From: Coriobacteriaceae bacterium AM48-5
GTDB taxonomy: Bacteria > Actinomycetota > Coriobacteriia > Coriobacteriales > Coriobacteriaceae
Length of the DNA stretch: 64,000 nt
Reading direction: 5' to 3'
Assembly: GCA_027669525.1 (NCBI GenBank)
Contig: JAQEDJ010000006.1
Coordinates: 1-64,000, forward strand
This document shows, piece by piece, positions 1 to 9,423 of this stretch; positions within the stretch are counted from its first letter, which is position 1; each line of letters starts with the position of its first letter. The translations under genes and the position numbers were made by a program. The notes below the pieces were generated by a model that was given only the letters and a program-made list of their open reading frames with translations, made no database searches and had not been told where the DNA came from.

Positions 1-1140
1 ACGTCGGCCACGTTGGCGAGCAGCGAGAACACCTGCAGATGATCGATGAACTTCCAGGCAGCCTCCTGGCCACCCTTAATCTCAAAGGTGAAGATCGAGC
101 GCCGCCGTTGGGGAAGTACTTCTGATAGAGCTCGTGATCGGGGTGCTCAGGCAGGCTCGGGTGGTTCACCTTGGCAACGTGGCTGTCGCCGGCAAGGAAC
201 TCAACGACCTTCTTGGTGTTCTCGACATGACGGTCAACGCGCAGCGACAGGGTCTCGGTGCCCTGGAGCAGGACCCAGGCGTTGAACGGGCTGATGCAGG
301 CACCCTCGTCACGCAGCAGGATGGCGCGGACATAGGTTGCGAAGGCGGCGGGACCGGCAGCCTCGGCAAACGAGACGCCATGGTAGGAGGGGTTGGGCTC
401 AGCGATCTGGGCGTACTTTCCGCTCGCCTTCCAATCGAAGTTACCGCCGTCGACGATCACACCGCCCAGCGAGGTGCCGTGGCCGCCGATGAACTTGGTT
501 GCGGAGTGGACAACGATGTTGGCGCCATGCTCCAGCGGACGGAACAGATACGGGGTGCCGAAGGTGTTGTCGACACAACCGGCAGACCGTGCTTCTTGGC
601 GATCTCGGAGATGGCGTCGATGTTGGGGATGTCAGAGTTGGGGTTGCCGAGCGTCTCGAGATAGATGACCGTGGTGTTGTCCTTGATGGCACCCTCAACC
701 TCTTCCAGGTTATGGGCATCGACAAACGTGGTCTCGACGCCAAACTGGGAGAGCGTATGCTCCAGCAGGTTGTAGGAGCCACCGTAGATGGTCTTCTGAG
801 CCACCACGTGGTCACCGGCCTGGGCAAGGGCCTGCAGGGTATAGGTGATGGCAGCGGCACCGGAGGCGACGGCAAGACCGGCCACGCCACCCTCGAGCGC
901 GGCGATACGGTCCTCAAAGACGCCCTGGGTGGAGTTGGTCAGACGGCCGTAGATGTTACCGGCGTCGGCAAGACCAAAGCGATCGGCGGCGTGCTGGGAG
1001 TTGCGGAACACATAGCTCGTGGTCTGGTAGATAGGCACGGCGCGGGAGTCGGATGCGGGATCGGCGCTCTCCTGGCCAACGTGAAGCTGCAGGGTATCGA
1101 AACCAAAGGTGTGCTCGGGGTTGTTGATGAACTGGCTCAT
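1..1140 (-). CDS. metY: O-acetylhomoserine sulfhydrylase (3' end outside window)
   Basis: A PLP-dependent Cys/Met-metabolism enzyme that makes homocysteine from O-acetylhomoserine and sulfide in the cytoplasm. The N-terminus ([10 protein letters not shown]) and the substrate/cofactor region ([18 protein letters not shown]) are typical, and the cofactor lysine lies in [10 protein letters not shown] in the second frame. The protein moves between frames near 575 (VV/DNTFG) and again near 100, where about four bases seem missing before IFTFEIKGG. Both fit indel errors in one gene. The start ATG at 1140 follows GAAGGAGATC-type ribosome binding sequence. The C-terminus lies beyond base 1. It is divergent from a LysR gene and has a promoter and a cysteine-containing leader ORF upstream. 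Confidence 0.93.
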
Positions 1141-1201
1141 GATGATCTCCTTGATCGAACAAAAGTAAATAAAAAGAGAGAAGTAAGTCGCTGTCTCCTG
1201 A

Positions 1202-1255
1202 TCACGCCGACGGGCGCAAACAGGAGCCCGGCATTCGTCTTGGTAAGCAATTCAT
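1202..1255 (-). CDS. Candidate 17-residue cysteine-containing leader peptide upstream of metY
   Basis: A short ORF, MNCLPRRMPGSCLRPSA, lies between the metY promoter and metY. It has a strong AGGAGG ribosome binding site seven bases before its ATG, and Cys codons at positions 3 and 12. A hairpin (CTCCTG pairing with CAGGAG, with CGCC/GGCG nested inside) overlaps its stop codon, and a pyrimidine-rich stretch follows. This layout suits translation-dependent control of metY by cysteine supply, as described for cysteine-codon leader ORFs in other actinobacteria. The function is inferred; only the ORF, its binding site and the hairpin are seen. Confidence 0.55.
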   Translation of the reverse strand: MNCLPRRMPGSCLRPSA

Positions 1256-1323
1256 ATGCGGGCCTCCTTTCGCATCCCGGTTCCGTGGTTGGCTTAATTA
1301 CCTACCGCCTTTGTGTGTTTTGA

Positions 1324-1352
1324 ATAGTACGAGCATTATTTCCCTCGGTCAA
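1324..1352 (-). promoter_or_regulatory. metY promoter
   Basis: On the minus strand TTGACC (-35, 1347-1352) and TACTAT (-10, 1324-1329) are separated by exactly 17 bases. Transcription would start near 1317, about 60 bases before the leader ORF. Confidence 0.7.
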
Positions 1353-1371
1353 TCACTTAAAAGCGCTAACC

Positions 1372-1394
1372 TGTTATCGTTTTTATAGATAACA
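1372..1394. promoter_or_regulatory. Likely LysR-type operator
   Basis: A perfect 7-base inverted repeat, TGTTATC and GATAACA, separated by nine bases, lies 20 bases upstream of the metY -35 box and directly before the ribosome binding site of the divergent LysR gene. Position and symmetry fit a LysR activator site that also represses its own gene. Confidence 0.6.
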
Positions 1395-1412
1395 ATCGGA
1401 AGGATTGCGTCG

Positions 1413-2315
1413 ATGACCCTCCAGCAGCTTCGTTTTCTGATCGCCGTGGCAGAGTCCGGCTCAATCAACGCCGCAGCTCAGCGCCTCTATACCGCTCAGT
1501 CCAACATCTCAAACGCCGTCAAAAGCCTGGAACAGGAGCTCCATCTGGAGATCTTTACGCGCTCCAGCCGCGGCGTCACGCTCACCAACGACGGCACCGA
1601 GCTTTTGGGCTATGCGCGTCAAGTCGTAGAGCAGGCCGATATGCTCGAGGCCCGCTACGAGGACGGCGGCACGCCCCAGGCGCGCCTTGCCATCTCGGCC
1701 CAGCATTACGCTTTTTCGGTCGAGGCCTTCGTCAACGTCGTCGAGCGCTGCCGGGACAGCAAGTTCGAATTCATCATGCGCGAGACCACCACGTCGCAGA
1801 TCATCGATGACGTCCGCGCGTTTCGCAGCGACATCGGCATCCTCTATCTGGACGACTTTAACGCCCGCATTCTGCAGAAGGCCTTCGCCGATGCCCGCGC
1901 AAGCTTCCATCCCCTCTTCGACGCGACGGTCCACGTCTTCGTTAGCGAGCGCCACCCGCTCGCACGCCGCCCGCAGCTGTCCCTTGCCGACCTTACACCC
2001 TATACGCGCTACAGCTTTGAGCAAGGCACCTCGAGCTCCTTCTATTACGCCGAGGAACCTTTTAGCTATATCCCTTGCGACCGCAACATACGAATCTCGG
2101 ACCGCGGAACACTTACTAACTTACTTATCACGTCGAACGGTTACACCCTGTCGACCGGTGTCCTCTCCAATGAAATGCAATGGGGTATGGCATCGATCCC
2201 GTTAGCAGACGCCCCAACGATGCACGTAGGCTATATCATGCACGACGAGCGCAAGCCCTCTCCCCTCTTGCAGCAATACCTCGACGAGCTCAACCGCATC
2301 ATCCATGCCAACTAA
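1413..2315 (+). CDS. LysR-family transcriptional regulator
   Basis: A 300-residue regulator of usual LysR length. The N-terminal winged helix-turn-helix covers residues 1-60 (FLIAVAESGSINAAAQRLYTAQSNISNAVKSLE split over the recognition helices), followed by a LysR substrate-binding domain at about 90-295. The ATG at 1413 has GGAAGGA upstream. It is divergent from metY with an inverted repeat between them, so it probably controls sulfur assimilation in a CysB-like way; the effector is not known from sequence. The gene is intact. Confidence 0.9.
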   Translation: MTLQQLRFLIAVAESGSINAAAQRLYTAQSNISNAVKSLEQELHLEIFTRSSRGVTLTNDGTELLGYARQVVEQADMLEARYEDGGTPQARLAISAQHYAFSVEAFVNVVERCRDSKFEFIMRETTTSQIIDDVRAFRSDIGILYLDDFNARILQKAFADARASFHPLFDATVHVFVSERHPLARRPQLSLADLTPYTRYSFEQGTSSSFYYAEEPFSYIPCDRNIRISDRGTLTNLLITSNGYTLSTGVLSNEMQWGMASIPLADAPTMHVGYIMHDERKPSPLLQQYLDELNRIIHAN

Positions 2316-2414
2316 CTGTCGGAAGACGGGGTAGAAATCGTAGATTGCTAGCCCCCGGCGGGCATGGCGCTACAATGGTCACTCACACGAAACGTACCCA
2401 ACGAAAGGAAGCCC

Positions 2415-2900
2415 GTGAAGGTCATCATCTATACCGACGGCTCGGCCCGATCAAATCCGGGACGCGGCGGCTACGGCGCCGTGCTCAAATACACCAACCC
2501 CGCCGGCAAGACCTTCACCTCCGAGCTTTCGCGCGGCTACGCCAAGACCACCAACAACCGCATGGAGCTCATGGCGGTCATCGTGGCGCTCGAGGCACTT
2601 AACCGCCCCTGCGAGGTCGAGGTCCATTCCGATTCGCAGTACGTCGTCAACGCCTTCAACAAGCACTGGATCGACGGCTGGAAAAAGCGCGGGTGGAAAA
2701 CCGCCAACAAGCAGCCCGTCAAGAACCGCGACCTGTGGGAGCGCCTACTCACCGCCAAAAGCAAGCACAAGGTTGAGTTCATCTGGGTTAAGGGTCACGC
2801 CGGCCACGAGCTCAACGAGCGCTGCGATGAGCTCGCCACCACGGCGGCCGACGGCAGCAACCTCGATATCGATACCGGCTTTAACGAGAGCGACCTGTAA
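2415..2900 (+). CDS. rnhA: Ribonuclease HI
   Basis: A 161-residue enzyme that cuts the RNA strand of RNA-DNA hybrids. The catalytic residues are visible: Asp in [14 protein letters not shown], Glu in NNRMELMAV, Asp in VHSDSQYV, and His/Asp in [16 protein letters not shown] chose GTG at 2415 (VKVIIYTDG) over an upstream ATG at 2364 because AAAGGAA lies just before it and the length then matches E. coli RNase HI (155). It appears to be a single gene. The gene is intact. Confidence 0.93.
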   Translation: MKVIIYTDGSARSNPGRGGYGAVLKYTNPAGKTFTSELSRGYAKTTNNRMELMAVIVALEALNRPCEVEVHSDSQYVVNAFNKHWIDGWKKRGWKTANKQPVKNRDLWERLLTAKSKHKVEFIWVKGHAGHELNERCDELATTAADGSNLDIDTGFNESDL

Positions 2901-2975
2901 CGGCGTTTTCGCACGCTATTTCCTGCCCCCTCGCGCTACACTCATCCTGTAAACCGAACGGCACGAGGGGGATAC

Positions 2976-4081
2976 ATGCTGCGTATAGCGACCATCGGCA
3001 CATCCATGATTACCGACGACTTTATCCAGGTCGTCAACGCCAACGACCAAGCCGCGTTTGTGGGCACGCTCTCGCGCGATGCCGAGCGCGGCGCCGCCTT
3101 TACCGCCGAACACGGCGGCGAGCGTAACTTCACCGCACTTGACGAGCTTGCGTCCGCCGACGACGTCGACGCCGTCTACATCGGCAGCCCCAATGCGCTC
3201 CACTACGAGCAGGCCCTTGCCTGCATCGCCGGTGGCAAGCACGTCATCGTCGAGAAACCCTTCTGCGCCACCGAAGCGCAGGCGCTGGAAGTCTTCCGCG
3301 CTGCCGAGGCAGCAGGTGTCGTGGCCCTCGAGGCCATGCGTCCCCTCCACGATCCCGCCTTCCACGCCATCGAGGACGCCCTGGGCGAGATCGCCCCCAT
3401 CCGCCGCGCCTCATTGCGCTTTGGCAAGTATTCCTCGCGCTACAACGAGATTCTCGCGGGACGCGCCACCAATATCTTCGACTGCAATATGGCATCGGGT
3501 TCCCTCATGGACATTGGCGTCTACGCCGTCGAGCCCATGGTCGAGATTTTCGGCATGCCTCCGGCCTTACGAGCATGACTACCCTGCTCGATCCCACCAC
3601 GCGACAGCTCACGCACGGCCCCATCGATGGCTGCGGTTCCATCCTCGCCAGCTACGGCGGTGGCCGTATCTCCGTCGAGCTCGCGCACTCCAAAATTACG
3701 AACGACCTGTTGCCCTCGCAGATCGAAGGCGAGCGTGGCACTATCCAGATCGACCATCTGTCCACGCCCCGCAACGTCCGCATCGACTATCGCGGCGACG
3801 TCGTACGCGGCTCGGCGACCGAGGCACCGCGCGAACAGGGAGACAACGGCCGCGTGCTCGACCTGCCCAAATCGAGCAACACTATGGAATACGAACTCAC
3901 AGACTTTATCACCGCCATCGGCGGCATCGATAGCGTTAAGGAAGAGATTTGGGAGACCCCGGCGGGACGCCACGAGCTTGGCCACTACCGCGATGTCACA
4001 CTCGTCTCACTGCGCATCATGGATGCCGTGCGCCAGCAGGCCGGCATTACCTTCCCGGCCGATGCAGGCAAGCAGGCCTAG
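2976..4081 (+). CDS. Gfo/Idh/MocA-family oxidoreductase (one frameshift)
   Basis: An NAD(P)-dependent sugar or polyol dehydrogenase-like protein of about 369 residues. The N-terminal Rossmann domain begins MLRIATIGTSMI and carries the EKPFCAT motif near residue 93. The C-terminal GFO/IDH domain continues in another frame after a missing base near 3567 (GMPPALR to SMTTLLD). The substrate cannot be inferred. Acylphosphatase starts two bases after its stop, so the two are likely co-transcribed. The expected mid-domain catalytic Lys-Pro of the family is present in EKP. Confidence 0.87.
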
Positions 4082-4083
4082 CG

Positions 4084-4494
4084 ATGGGCTTCTTCGATAC
4101 GTTCTTCTCCAGCGTCACCGGCGGCAGTCGAGAGCCTCAAAAACCATCAAACGTCGAGCTCGAGCTGCGCCGCAGGCTTACTGTGCTCGCAAGCGACGAG
4201 GCCACTCAAGACACTCCCCTGCGCTATTTCCTACGCTGGGAGGGGCAAGTCCAAGGCGTTGGTTTTCGCTTTACCAACACCAACCTCGCGCAGGCACGCG
4301 CACTCACCGGCTGGGTGCGTAACATGGAAGACGGCTCGGTTGAGATGGAGCTACAAGGCACGCCGGCAAACATCGTGTCTCATCTCGAGGCGCTTCATGC
4401 CTCCTACGAGCGCATGGGAACGCGTTTTCGCCTCGTAGACGCCCAGACCCGAGCCCCACTTGCCAATGAAGACGGTTTCATTCCTCGTTATTAG
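4084..4494 (+). CDS. Acylphosphatase with N-terminal extension
   Basis: Hydrolyses carboxyl-phosphate bonds. The family signature GQVQGVGFRF (catalytic Arg) and GWVRNMEDGSVEMELQG (catalytic Asn) lie at about residues 58-95. The protein is 136 residues, about 45 longer at the N-terminus than the usual 90-residue enzyme; the extension (FFDTFFSSVTGG, then charged) has no recognised domain. The ATG at 4084 overlaps no other good start and lies directly after the oxidoreductase stop. The gene is intact. Confidence 0.88.
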   Translation: MGFFDTFFSSVTGGSREPQKPSNVELELRRRLTVLASDEATQDTPLRYFLRWEGQVQGVGFRFTNTNLAQARALTGWVRNMEDGSVEMELQGTPANIVSHLEALHASYERMGTRFRLVDAQTRAPLANEDGFIPRY

Positions 4495-4555
4495 TATTGT
4501 GTGCTAAATACGGTATCATTTACCTACGACCGTTGATAGAAAAGAGGCGAGGCGC

Positions 4556-4936
4556 ATGGCGGTGCAGAGAAGGAATACCAGGCAGCGAAAGCTGGTTCTT
4601 GACGCCGTGCGCCAAAGCTATAACCATCCCACCGCCGACGAAATCTACAACGTCGTGCGCGCGCAGGATGACAAAATCAGCCGCGGTACGGTCTACCGCA
4701 ATCTCAATCTCTTGGCCGACGCCGGCGAGATCCTCTCCATCAAGACGCCGGGCGGCAGCCGCTTCGATCGCACGATCGAGCCGCACGCACATATCATCTG
4801 CACCTCGTGCAGCCGCGTCATCGACGTGCCGCTCCCCTTCGACGCCCAACTCGACGACAAGGCGTCCGAGCAAATCGGCTGGCACGTCACGTCGCACTAC
4901 ACCATCTTTGAGGGTCTCTGTCCCGACTGCCGGTAG
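4556..4936 (+). CDS. Fur-family metalloregulator (PerR-like)
   Basis: A 126-residue DNA-binding repressor. The helix-turn-helix includes PTADEIYNVVRAQDDKISRG and TVYRNLNLLADAGEI. Two CxxC pairs (CTSC near 85 and CPDC at the C-terminus) form the structural zinc site, and His residues in PHAHIIC are metal ligands. Small size and spacing fit PerR/Fur; which metal or peroxide it senses cannot be told. AAAGAGGCGAGG precedes the ATG. The gene is intact, and a nested inverted repeat follows its stop by about ten bases. Confidence 0.87.
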   Translation: MAVQRRNTRQRKLVLDAVRQSYNHPTADEIYNVVRAQDDKISRGTVYRNLNLLADAGEILSIKTPGGSRFDRTIEPHAHIICTSCSRVIDVPLPFDAQLDDKASEQIGWHVTSHYTIFEGLCPDCR

Positions 4937-4946
4937 ATGTTTGGGA

Positions 4947-5003
4947 CATGCCTTAAAATCCACCTTTCTGCACTCTGCAGCAAAAAGTAGATTTCTAGGC
5001 ATG
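4947..5003. repeat. Nested inverted repeat between convergent genes
   Basis: Outer arms CATGCCT and AGGCATG enclose partly paired A/T-rich arms and an inner perfect hairpin CTGCA-CTC-TGCAG. It lies about ten bases from the stops of both the Fur gene and the HAD gene, so it may end transcription from both sides. Confidence 0.65.
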
Positions 5004-5013
5004 CCGCATATAT

Positions 5014-5810
5014 CTACTCGGCGAGTAGGCGATGCAGTTCCTCTTCGACCGTGCGCACGTAGCGGACGCGGTCGTTGATGCCGCGCATGGTGGGGTTGCA
5101 GCTCTCCATCAAATAGGGATGGCCCACGACGTTGAGCATGTCGCGATCGTTCTCATTGTCGCCAAACGCCATCATCTCATCGGGCGAAACCCCCAGGGCA
5201 CGACCGTAATCGGCAAGCGCGGAGCCCTTGCCCGAACCGAAACCGATAAAGTCCGTCCATTCGGTTCCCGACGTCATAACGTCGACACGGTCGCTAAAGA
5301 GGCGCTCAAAATACTCCAGCGCCGCCGGCTGCTCCGCCTCGGGCGTTTGGAAGGCAATCTTAATGACGTCCTCGTCGATGTCCTCGGGACGGTCGACTAC
5401 CGCCACATCACAATGGACCTCATAGCGCAGGTGGTCAACAAACGCATCGTTGCCGCTCATGGTGTAGAGATGCCCCTCACACGACAGGGTCACGTAGGCA
5501 CGGGGGTACGCAACCACGGCATTCGCGATATCCATGGCCAGGCCACGCTCCATAGAACGCTTGACCACGGCACGCCCCTCGCTCATCACCAGGCTCCGTT
5601 TTCGCATACATAGGCGAGCTCATCGGCCACCGGGGCAAACAGGTAGCGCAGACTCGCATATTGACGGCCACTCGCCGGCATAAACACGATACCGCGACGA
5701 TGCAGCTCATCGATAAGCTCAAAGGCCTCGGGACGCGGCTCGCGCTCCCCTGGATGCAGCAACGTGCCGTCCAAATCGCATGCAATCAGCTTGATTCCCT
5801 CAAGACCCAT
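5014..5810 (-). CDS. Cof-type HAD phosphatase (one frameshift)
   Basis: A haloacid-dehalogenase-fold sugar-phosphate or nucleotide phosphatase of about 265 residues. Motif I is ACDLDGTLL near the N-terminus, motif II is in MPASGRQ, and motif IV is MAFGDNENDRDML near residue 215; the cap domain lies between. A C is missing near 5590 in the CC run of GAGCC, which splits VCENGA from LVMSEGRA. The start ATG at 5810 is preceded by GGGGGAAGC. It reads in frame with the upstream UreE-like gene only because of an extra A in that gene, so the apparent fusion is rejected. Confidence 0.86.
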
Positions 5811-5840
5811 ATGCTTCCCCCAAAGCCTCCTATCAACAGC

Positions 5841-5879
5841 AAGACGGGCCTTGGTCGGTCGCCCCTCAAAGCCCGTCTT
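5841..5879 (-). terminator. Hairpin between ureE-like and HAD genes
   Basis: A perfect 9-base stem (AAGACGGGC with GCCCGTCTT) lies in the 83-base gap. There is no clear T-run, so it may attenuate or process the transcript rather than end it. Confidence 0.45.
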
Positions 5880-5893
5880 GCGCATACGCGCGC

Positions 5894-6473
5894 TTAGCCG
5901 CGCGTCTTTTTTTACGATGGTAAAGTCGGGAGCCATGCTCACGACAACATCGGCCGCACTCGATGCAAAGCGCCGGTCCGCATCGAGTTCACGGGTAACC
6001 ACCGAGAGCCGAACACCCTCGACACCCCGGAGCATGCGGCCCAAAACAGGCTGCACCGGCGTATACATGCGCACGGTATGCTCGTCCGAGTCGCCCCGAA
6101 AGAGCGGCGCATGCATGTTGCCGATCTCCCAACACGCATGCGCGAGCGCAATCGGATCCATGCGGCCGACTTCGACCAAATAAACCTCGGCGCTGCGCAG
6201 GCGCACGACAACCGCCACGGGCACCATGCCCGAACGGTCGATGGCGAGCACGTCGCCATCGACAAGACGACCGCCGTCGGCAGCATCCAGCCGAACATCG
6301 ATCGTGCGCCCCAGCTCCGTCACGCCCACAAACGCGCATATATCGGCCTGGTCCCAATCGAGCAGTAGCTCGTCAACTTCAAAGACGCCACCCAACTTCC
6401 GGCGAAGCAGGAGTTCATAGGACGGGTCGTTGAGATTTCCGAGGCACGCTGTCGAAACCAGATTCGCAGGCAT
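5894..6473 (-). CDS. ureE: UreE-like nickel-binding accessory protein
   Basis: About 192 residues resembling the urease nickel chaperone UreE: CLGNLND at the start, GDVL in the N-terminal beta domain, and EIGNMHAPLF with the conserved metal-binding His in the C-terminal domain, ending DFTIVKK as UreE proteins do. The A7 run at 5906-5912 should probably be A6, which gives a TAA stop at 5894. As written it reads through into the HAD gene. It starts three bases after slyD. No urease structural gene is in the window, so its partner is unknown. Confidence 0.72.
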
Positions 6474-6476
6474 GGC

Positions 6477-6905
6477 CTAGTCCTCGACCTCGACGAGCTC
6501 GATATCAAAGTTGAGATCCTTGCCGGCGAGCTCGTGGTTGGCGTCGAGCGTCACGGCCTCGGGCGTCACGTCGATGACCACGGCGGGGACGGGCATGCCG
6601 CTCGGCGTGGACAGGAAGAGCTTCATGCCCTTCTCGATCTGCTCGATATTGGGAACCTGCTCGGCCGGGAAGGTCAGAACCATCTCGGGATTGTGCTCGC
6701 CGTAGGCATCGGCAGCAGGAATGTGCACGGTCTTCTTCTCGCCCACCTGCATGTCGACAACAGCGGCGTCAAAGCCCTTGATCATCTGACCGGCGCCACA
6801 GGTGAACTCCAGCGGCTCGCCGCGATCGTAGGAGCTATCGAACTGCGTGCCGTCATCGAGCGTGCCGCGATAATGGGTCTTGACCTTCTTGCCCTGGTTG
6901 GACAT
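6477..6905 (-). CDS. slyD: FKBP-type peptidyl-prolyl isomerase, SlyD-like
   Basis: A 142-residue SlyD-type proline isomerase and chaperone. The FKBP part (THYRGTLDDGTQFDSS, PLEF) surrounds an IF insert (MVLTFPAEQVPN), ending in NFDIELVEVED. The histidine/cysteine-rich metal-binding tail of E. coli SlyD is missing. ATG at 6905 follows CGGAGG. It lies immediately upstream of the UreE-like gene; SlyD is known to assist nickel enzyme assembly in E. coli, so a joint role in nickel handling is plausible. The gene is intact. Confidence 0.9.
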   Translation of the reverse strand: MSNQGKKVKTHYRGTLDDGTQFDSSYDRGEPLEFTCGAGQMIKGFDAAVVDMQVGEKKTVHIPAADAYGEHNPEMVLTFPAEQVPNIEQIEKGMKLFLSTPSGMPVPAVVIDVTPEAVTLDANHELAGKDLNFDIELVEVED

Positions 6906-7025
6906 GGAAACCTCCGTGATAGGGGCGGCGCACAACGCGGGCCGCCGTGAACATATGGCGCTAACTATACCCTAGTCATACAATTCAAAGACAGTTTGCA
7001 AAGAAACGCTGCAACCGGAGGAACT

Positions 7026-8038
7026 ATGGCATATCCCGTATTTGACCTACATTGCGACACCGCCGACCGCATCGGCTGGGCCACGCTCGATCTCGACCTG
7101 CGCTTTACCGCCGGCACCGACGGTTATTTCCCCGGCGACGAAACGCATCCGCAAGATTTCGACCTCATCGAGGGCAACGCCTGCGCCATCTCGCTCGCAA
7201 AGATCGGCAACACGCCGTGGGCACAGTGCTTCGCCACGTTTGTCCCCGACGAAATTCCCACCGCTCACGCCGCGCGCTTCCAGGCTCAGATCATGGCGCA
7301 CATGAGCGGCCAGGCAACGCTCAACCACGACCGCATGGTCAACGTACGCAGCGCCGCCGACATTCGCCCTGCGCTCAAAGACGGCAAGGTCGCCTGCATC
7401 CACACCATCGAAAACGCCACGTTCTTTGCCGAGGACCCCGCGCTGATCGAGGTGCTCAAGGGCCTGGGCGTACTCATGTCATCACTCAGCTGGAACGCGC
7501 AGGGCCGCTCGCGAGCGGCCACGACACCCACGCCGGCCTCACCGCCGCCGGCATCGAGGCGCTCACGCAGATGGAGCACGCCGGCATGGTGCTCGACGTC
7601 TCCCACCTCAACGATGAGTGCTTTGACGAGGTTGTCACCCACGCCACGCGCCCCTTCGTCGCCAGCCACTCCAACTCCCGCGCGGTTTGCGGCGTCAAGC
7701 GCAACCTCACCGACGACCAGTTCCGCACCATTCGCGACATGGGCGGTATCGTCGGCCTCAACTACTGCAGCGAGTTCCTTTCCAACGACGCAACCAACGA
7801 GACCGCCGCAGACGTCACCTTCGACCAGCTAGCGGCACATATCGAGCACTGGCTCGACCTGGGCGGCGAGGACGTCATCGCACTCGGTGGCGACTGGGAC
7901 GGCGCCACGGTGCCCGCCTTCCTCTCCGATGCCAGCATGATGCCCGAGTTCCAGAACATGCTCTCCAAGCACTTTGGCAAGACCGTGATGCAAAAGCTCT
8001 GCAGCGACAACGCGCTTGCCTTCTTTGAGCGTTATTAA
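7026..8038 (+). CDS. Membrane-dipeptidase family peptidase M19 (one frameshift)
   Basis: A zinc dipeptidase of about 337 residues. The N-terminal metal site is FDLHCDTAD, followed by SLSWNAQG/PLASG and GLTAAGIEAL, VLDVSHLNDECFD, VASHSNSRAVC and the C-terminal GGDWDG. A missing base near 7500 in GGGCC splits NAQG from PLASG. ATG at 7026 has ACCGGAGG upstream. No signal peptide is seen, so it is probably cytoplasmic and cleaves dipeptides. Confidence 0.9.
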
Positions 8039-8055
8039 TTTCACATCCCTTGAGC

Positions 8056-8089
8056 GGGCCGGCATGCCGAACGGTCGACATGCCGGCCC
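8056..8089. repeat. Inverted repeat 3' of the dipeptidase gene
   Basis: A perfect 11-base stem (GGGCCGGCATG with CATGCCGGCCC) begins 17 bases after the dipeptidase stop. No T-run follows, so it is not a standard intrinsic terminator. Confidence 0.6.
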
Positions 8090-8113
8090 GTCCCCCAATC
8101 TGAAGGATAACTT

Positions 8114-8889
8114 TTGACGCAGCAATTTACGATTTCCGTATCCCGACCGGATGGGACGCCCATCTCCGTCGTCGTTACCAAAAAGCGCGTCAAGAACTTC
8201 AACCTACGCGTCACATCGAGCGGTGAGGTCCACGCCAGCGCACCACTCGGCGCCACCCGTGAGCGTATCGAAACGTTTGTGAAGCGCAACAGCGCCTGGA
8301 TTGTCAACCGACTTGCTCAGCGCGAGCAACGTCAGGCGACGGCGCGAGAGCCGCTCAGCTCCTCGTCCATCATTGCACTTTGGGGCAAGCCCATCACGGT
8401 ACAGGACGCACTCGATCACAACTTTGCATCACCCGCACCGCGGCCCAAGCAGGCCACCTTCGCAAGTTTTATGGGTACCGACGAATCGAACGAAGGCCCA
8501 CAGGCCAAGCGGCGCGCAATCCTCGACGGCCTAACGTCCGATGAGCTCCAAGCCCACATCGACCAGCTCTATACGTCCGAGGTCACATCGGCGCTGCGTG
8601 ATATGGTGCACGCATACGAAATCGCAATGGGTGTCGCCGTTTCCCGCATTTCCGTACGCAGCATGAAAACGCGTTGGGCTCGTGCACGCCCAAATCCGGC
8701 GCCATTCGCATCGCGCGCGAGCTCGCCGCCTACCCCATCGAATGCCTCGACATGGTTGTCGCCCACGAGCTCGTCCACTTGCTCGAGCCAAGCCACAATC
8801 AGCGGTTTCACGCCCTGCTCGACACGTACTGCCCCAACAATAGAGCCCTGTCGCAGCGGCTCAAGCAGCCACCCATAGAGACGTATTAG
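8114..8889 (+). CDS. YgjP/DUF45-type zinc metallopeptidase (one frameshift)
   Basis: About 258 residues. The N-terminal domain contains the RVKNFNLRVTSSGEV pattern of this family. The conserved KTRWGSCTPKSGAIRI and the zinc site VVAHELVHLLEPSHNQRF are near the C-terminus, restored when a missing base near 8672 is allowed. The TTG at 8114 is six bases after GAAGGA and is the best start. Relatives are called UTP pyrophosphatase-associated or M48-like; the substrate is not known. Confidence 0.85.
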
Positions 8890-8895
8890 AACCGG

Positions 8896-9380
8896 TTAGC
8901 GCACGCGCTCGATCTCGACGCCGCAGCTTGCCAGGGGCAGGCCAACAGGAGCCCACGGCTTATCGAGCTTTATGCGCACACCAAGCAGCAGGGGGTAACG
9001 ACGTAGCAGCATCTGGGCCGTACCCTCGGCTGCCGCCTCGATGAGCTTAAACGTATGCTCGCGCAGATAGCCATCGACATCGTGGCACACCGAGCCGTAG
9101 TCAATCGCGGCATCCAGGTTATCGTGCTCCCCCGCCGCGCGCAGGTCGGCATAGAGCACCAGAGAAACGATGAACTTCTGACCCAGCGCGTTCTCTTCGG
9201 GATACACGCCGTGGTTAGCAAAAACCTCAAGACCTTCAACGGTGATGCGGTCGGCATGGCGCAGATCGTCATAGTTCACGTGGTGCACCGCCGTTGCGGT
9301 GGATATTTCGCCCCTTCCACGGCGGGCGAGCTCGGCGCCTCAGTCTTGGTTGCATTCTCGGGCAGCTTCTTGTTGCTCAT
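8896..9380 (-). CDS. folB: Dihydroneopterin aldolase with N-terminal extension (one frameshift)
   Basis: Converts dihydroneopterin to 6-hydroxymethyldihydropterin in folate synthesis. The core ITVEGLEVFANHGVYPEE, DYGSV and FKLIEAAAEG contains the catalytic Tyr/Lys region. I place the start at ATG 9380 after GAAGGAG, which needs one extra A near 9307 (AAA to AAAA) and yields a 40-residue charged N-terminal extension. If that is wrong, translation starts at 9288 or slightly downstream. It is the last gene of folE-HD-folB. Confidence 0.85.
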
Positions 9381-9423
9381 CGCGATCGTCTCCTTCGCTT
9401 AGAACCCCGACCGCGCAAACTAA

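Noticed and set aside
5885..5915. Plus-strand terminator from the ACGCGCG hairpin and T7 run
   Set aside because: No plus-strand gene precedes it; the T-run is the complement of the ureE poly-A coding sequence.
5586..6473. UreE-HAD fusion protein
   Set aside because: A single extra A removes the UreE stop; the HAD gene has its own start and ribosome binding site.
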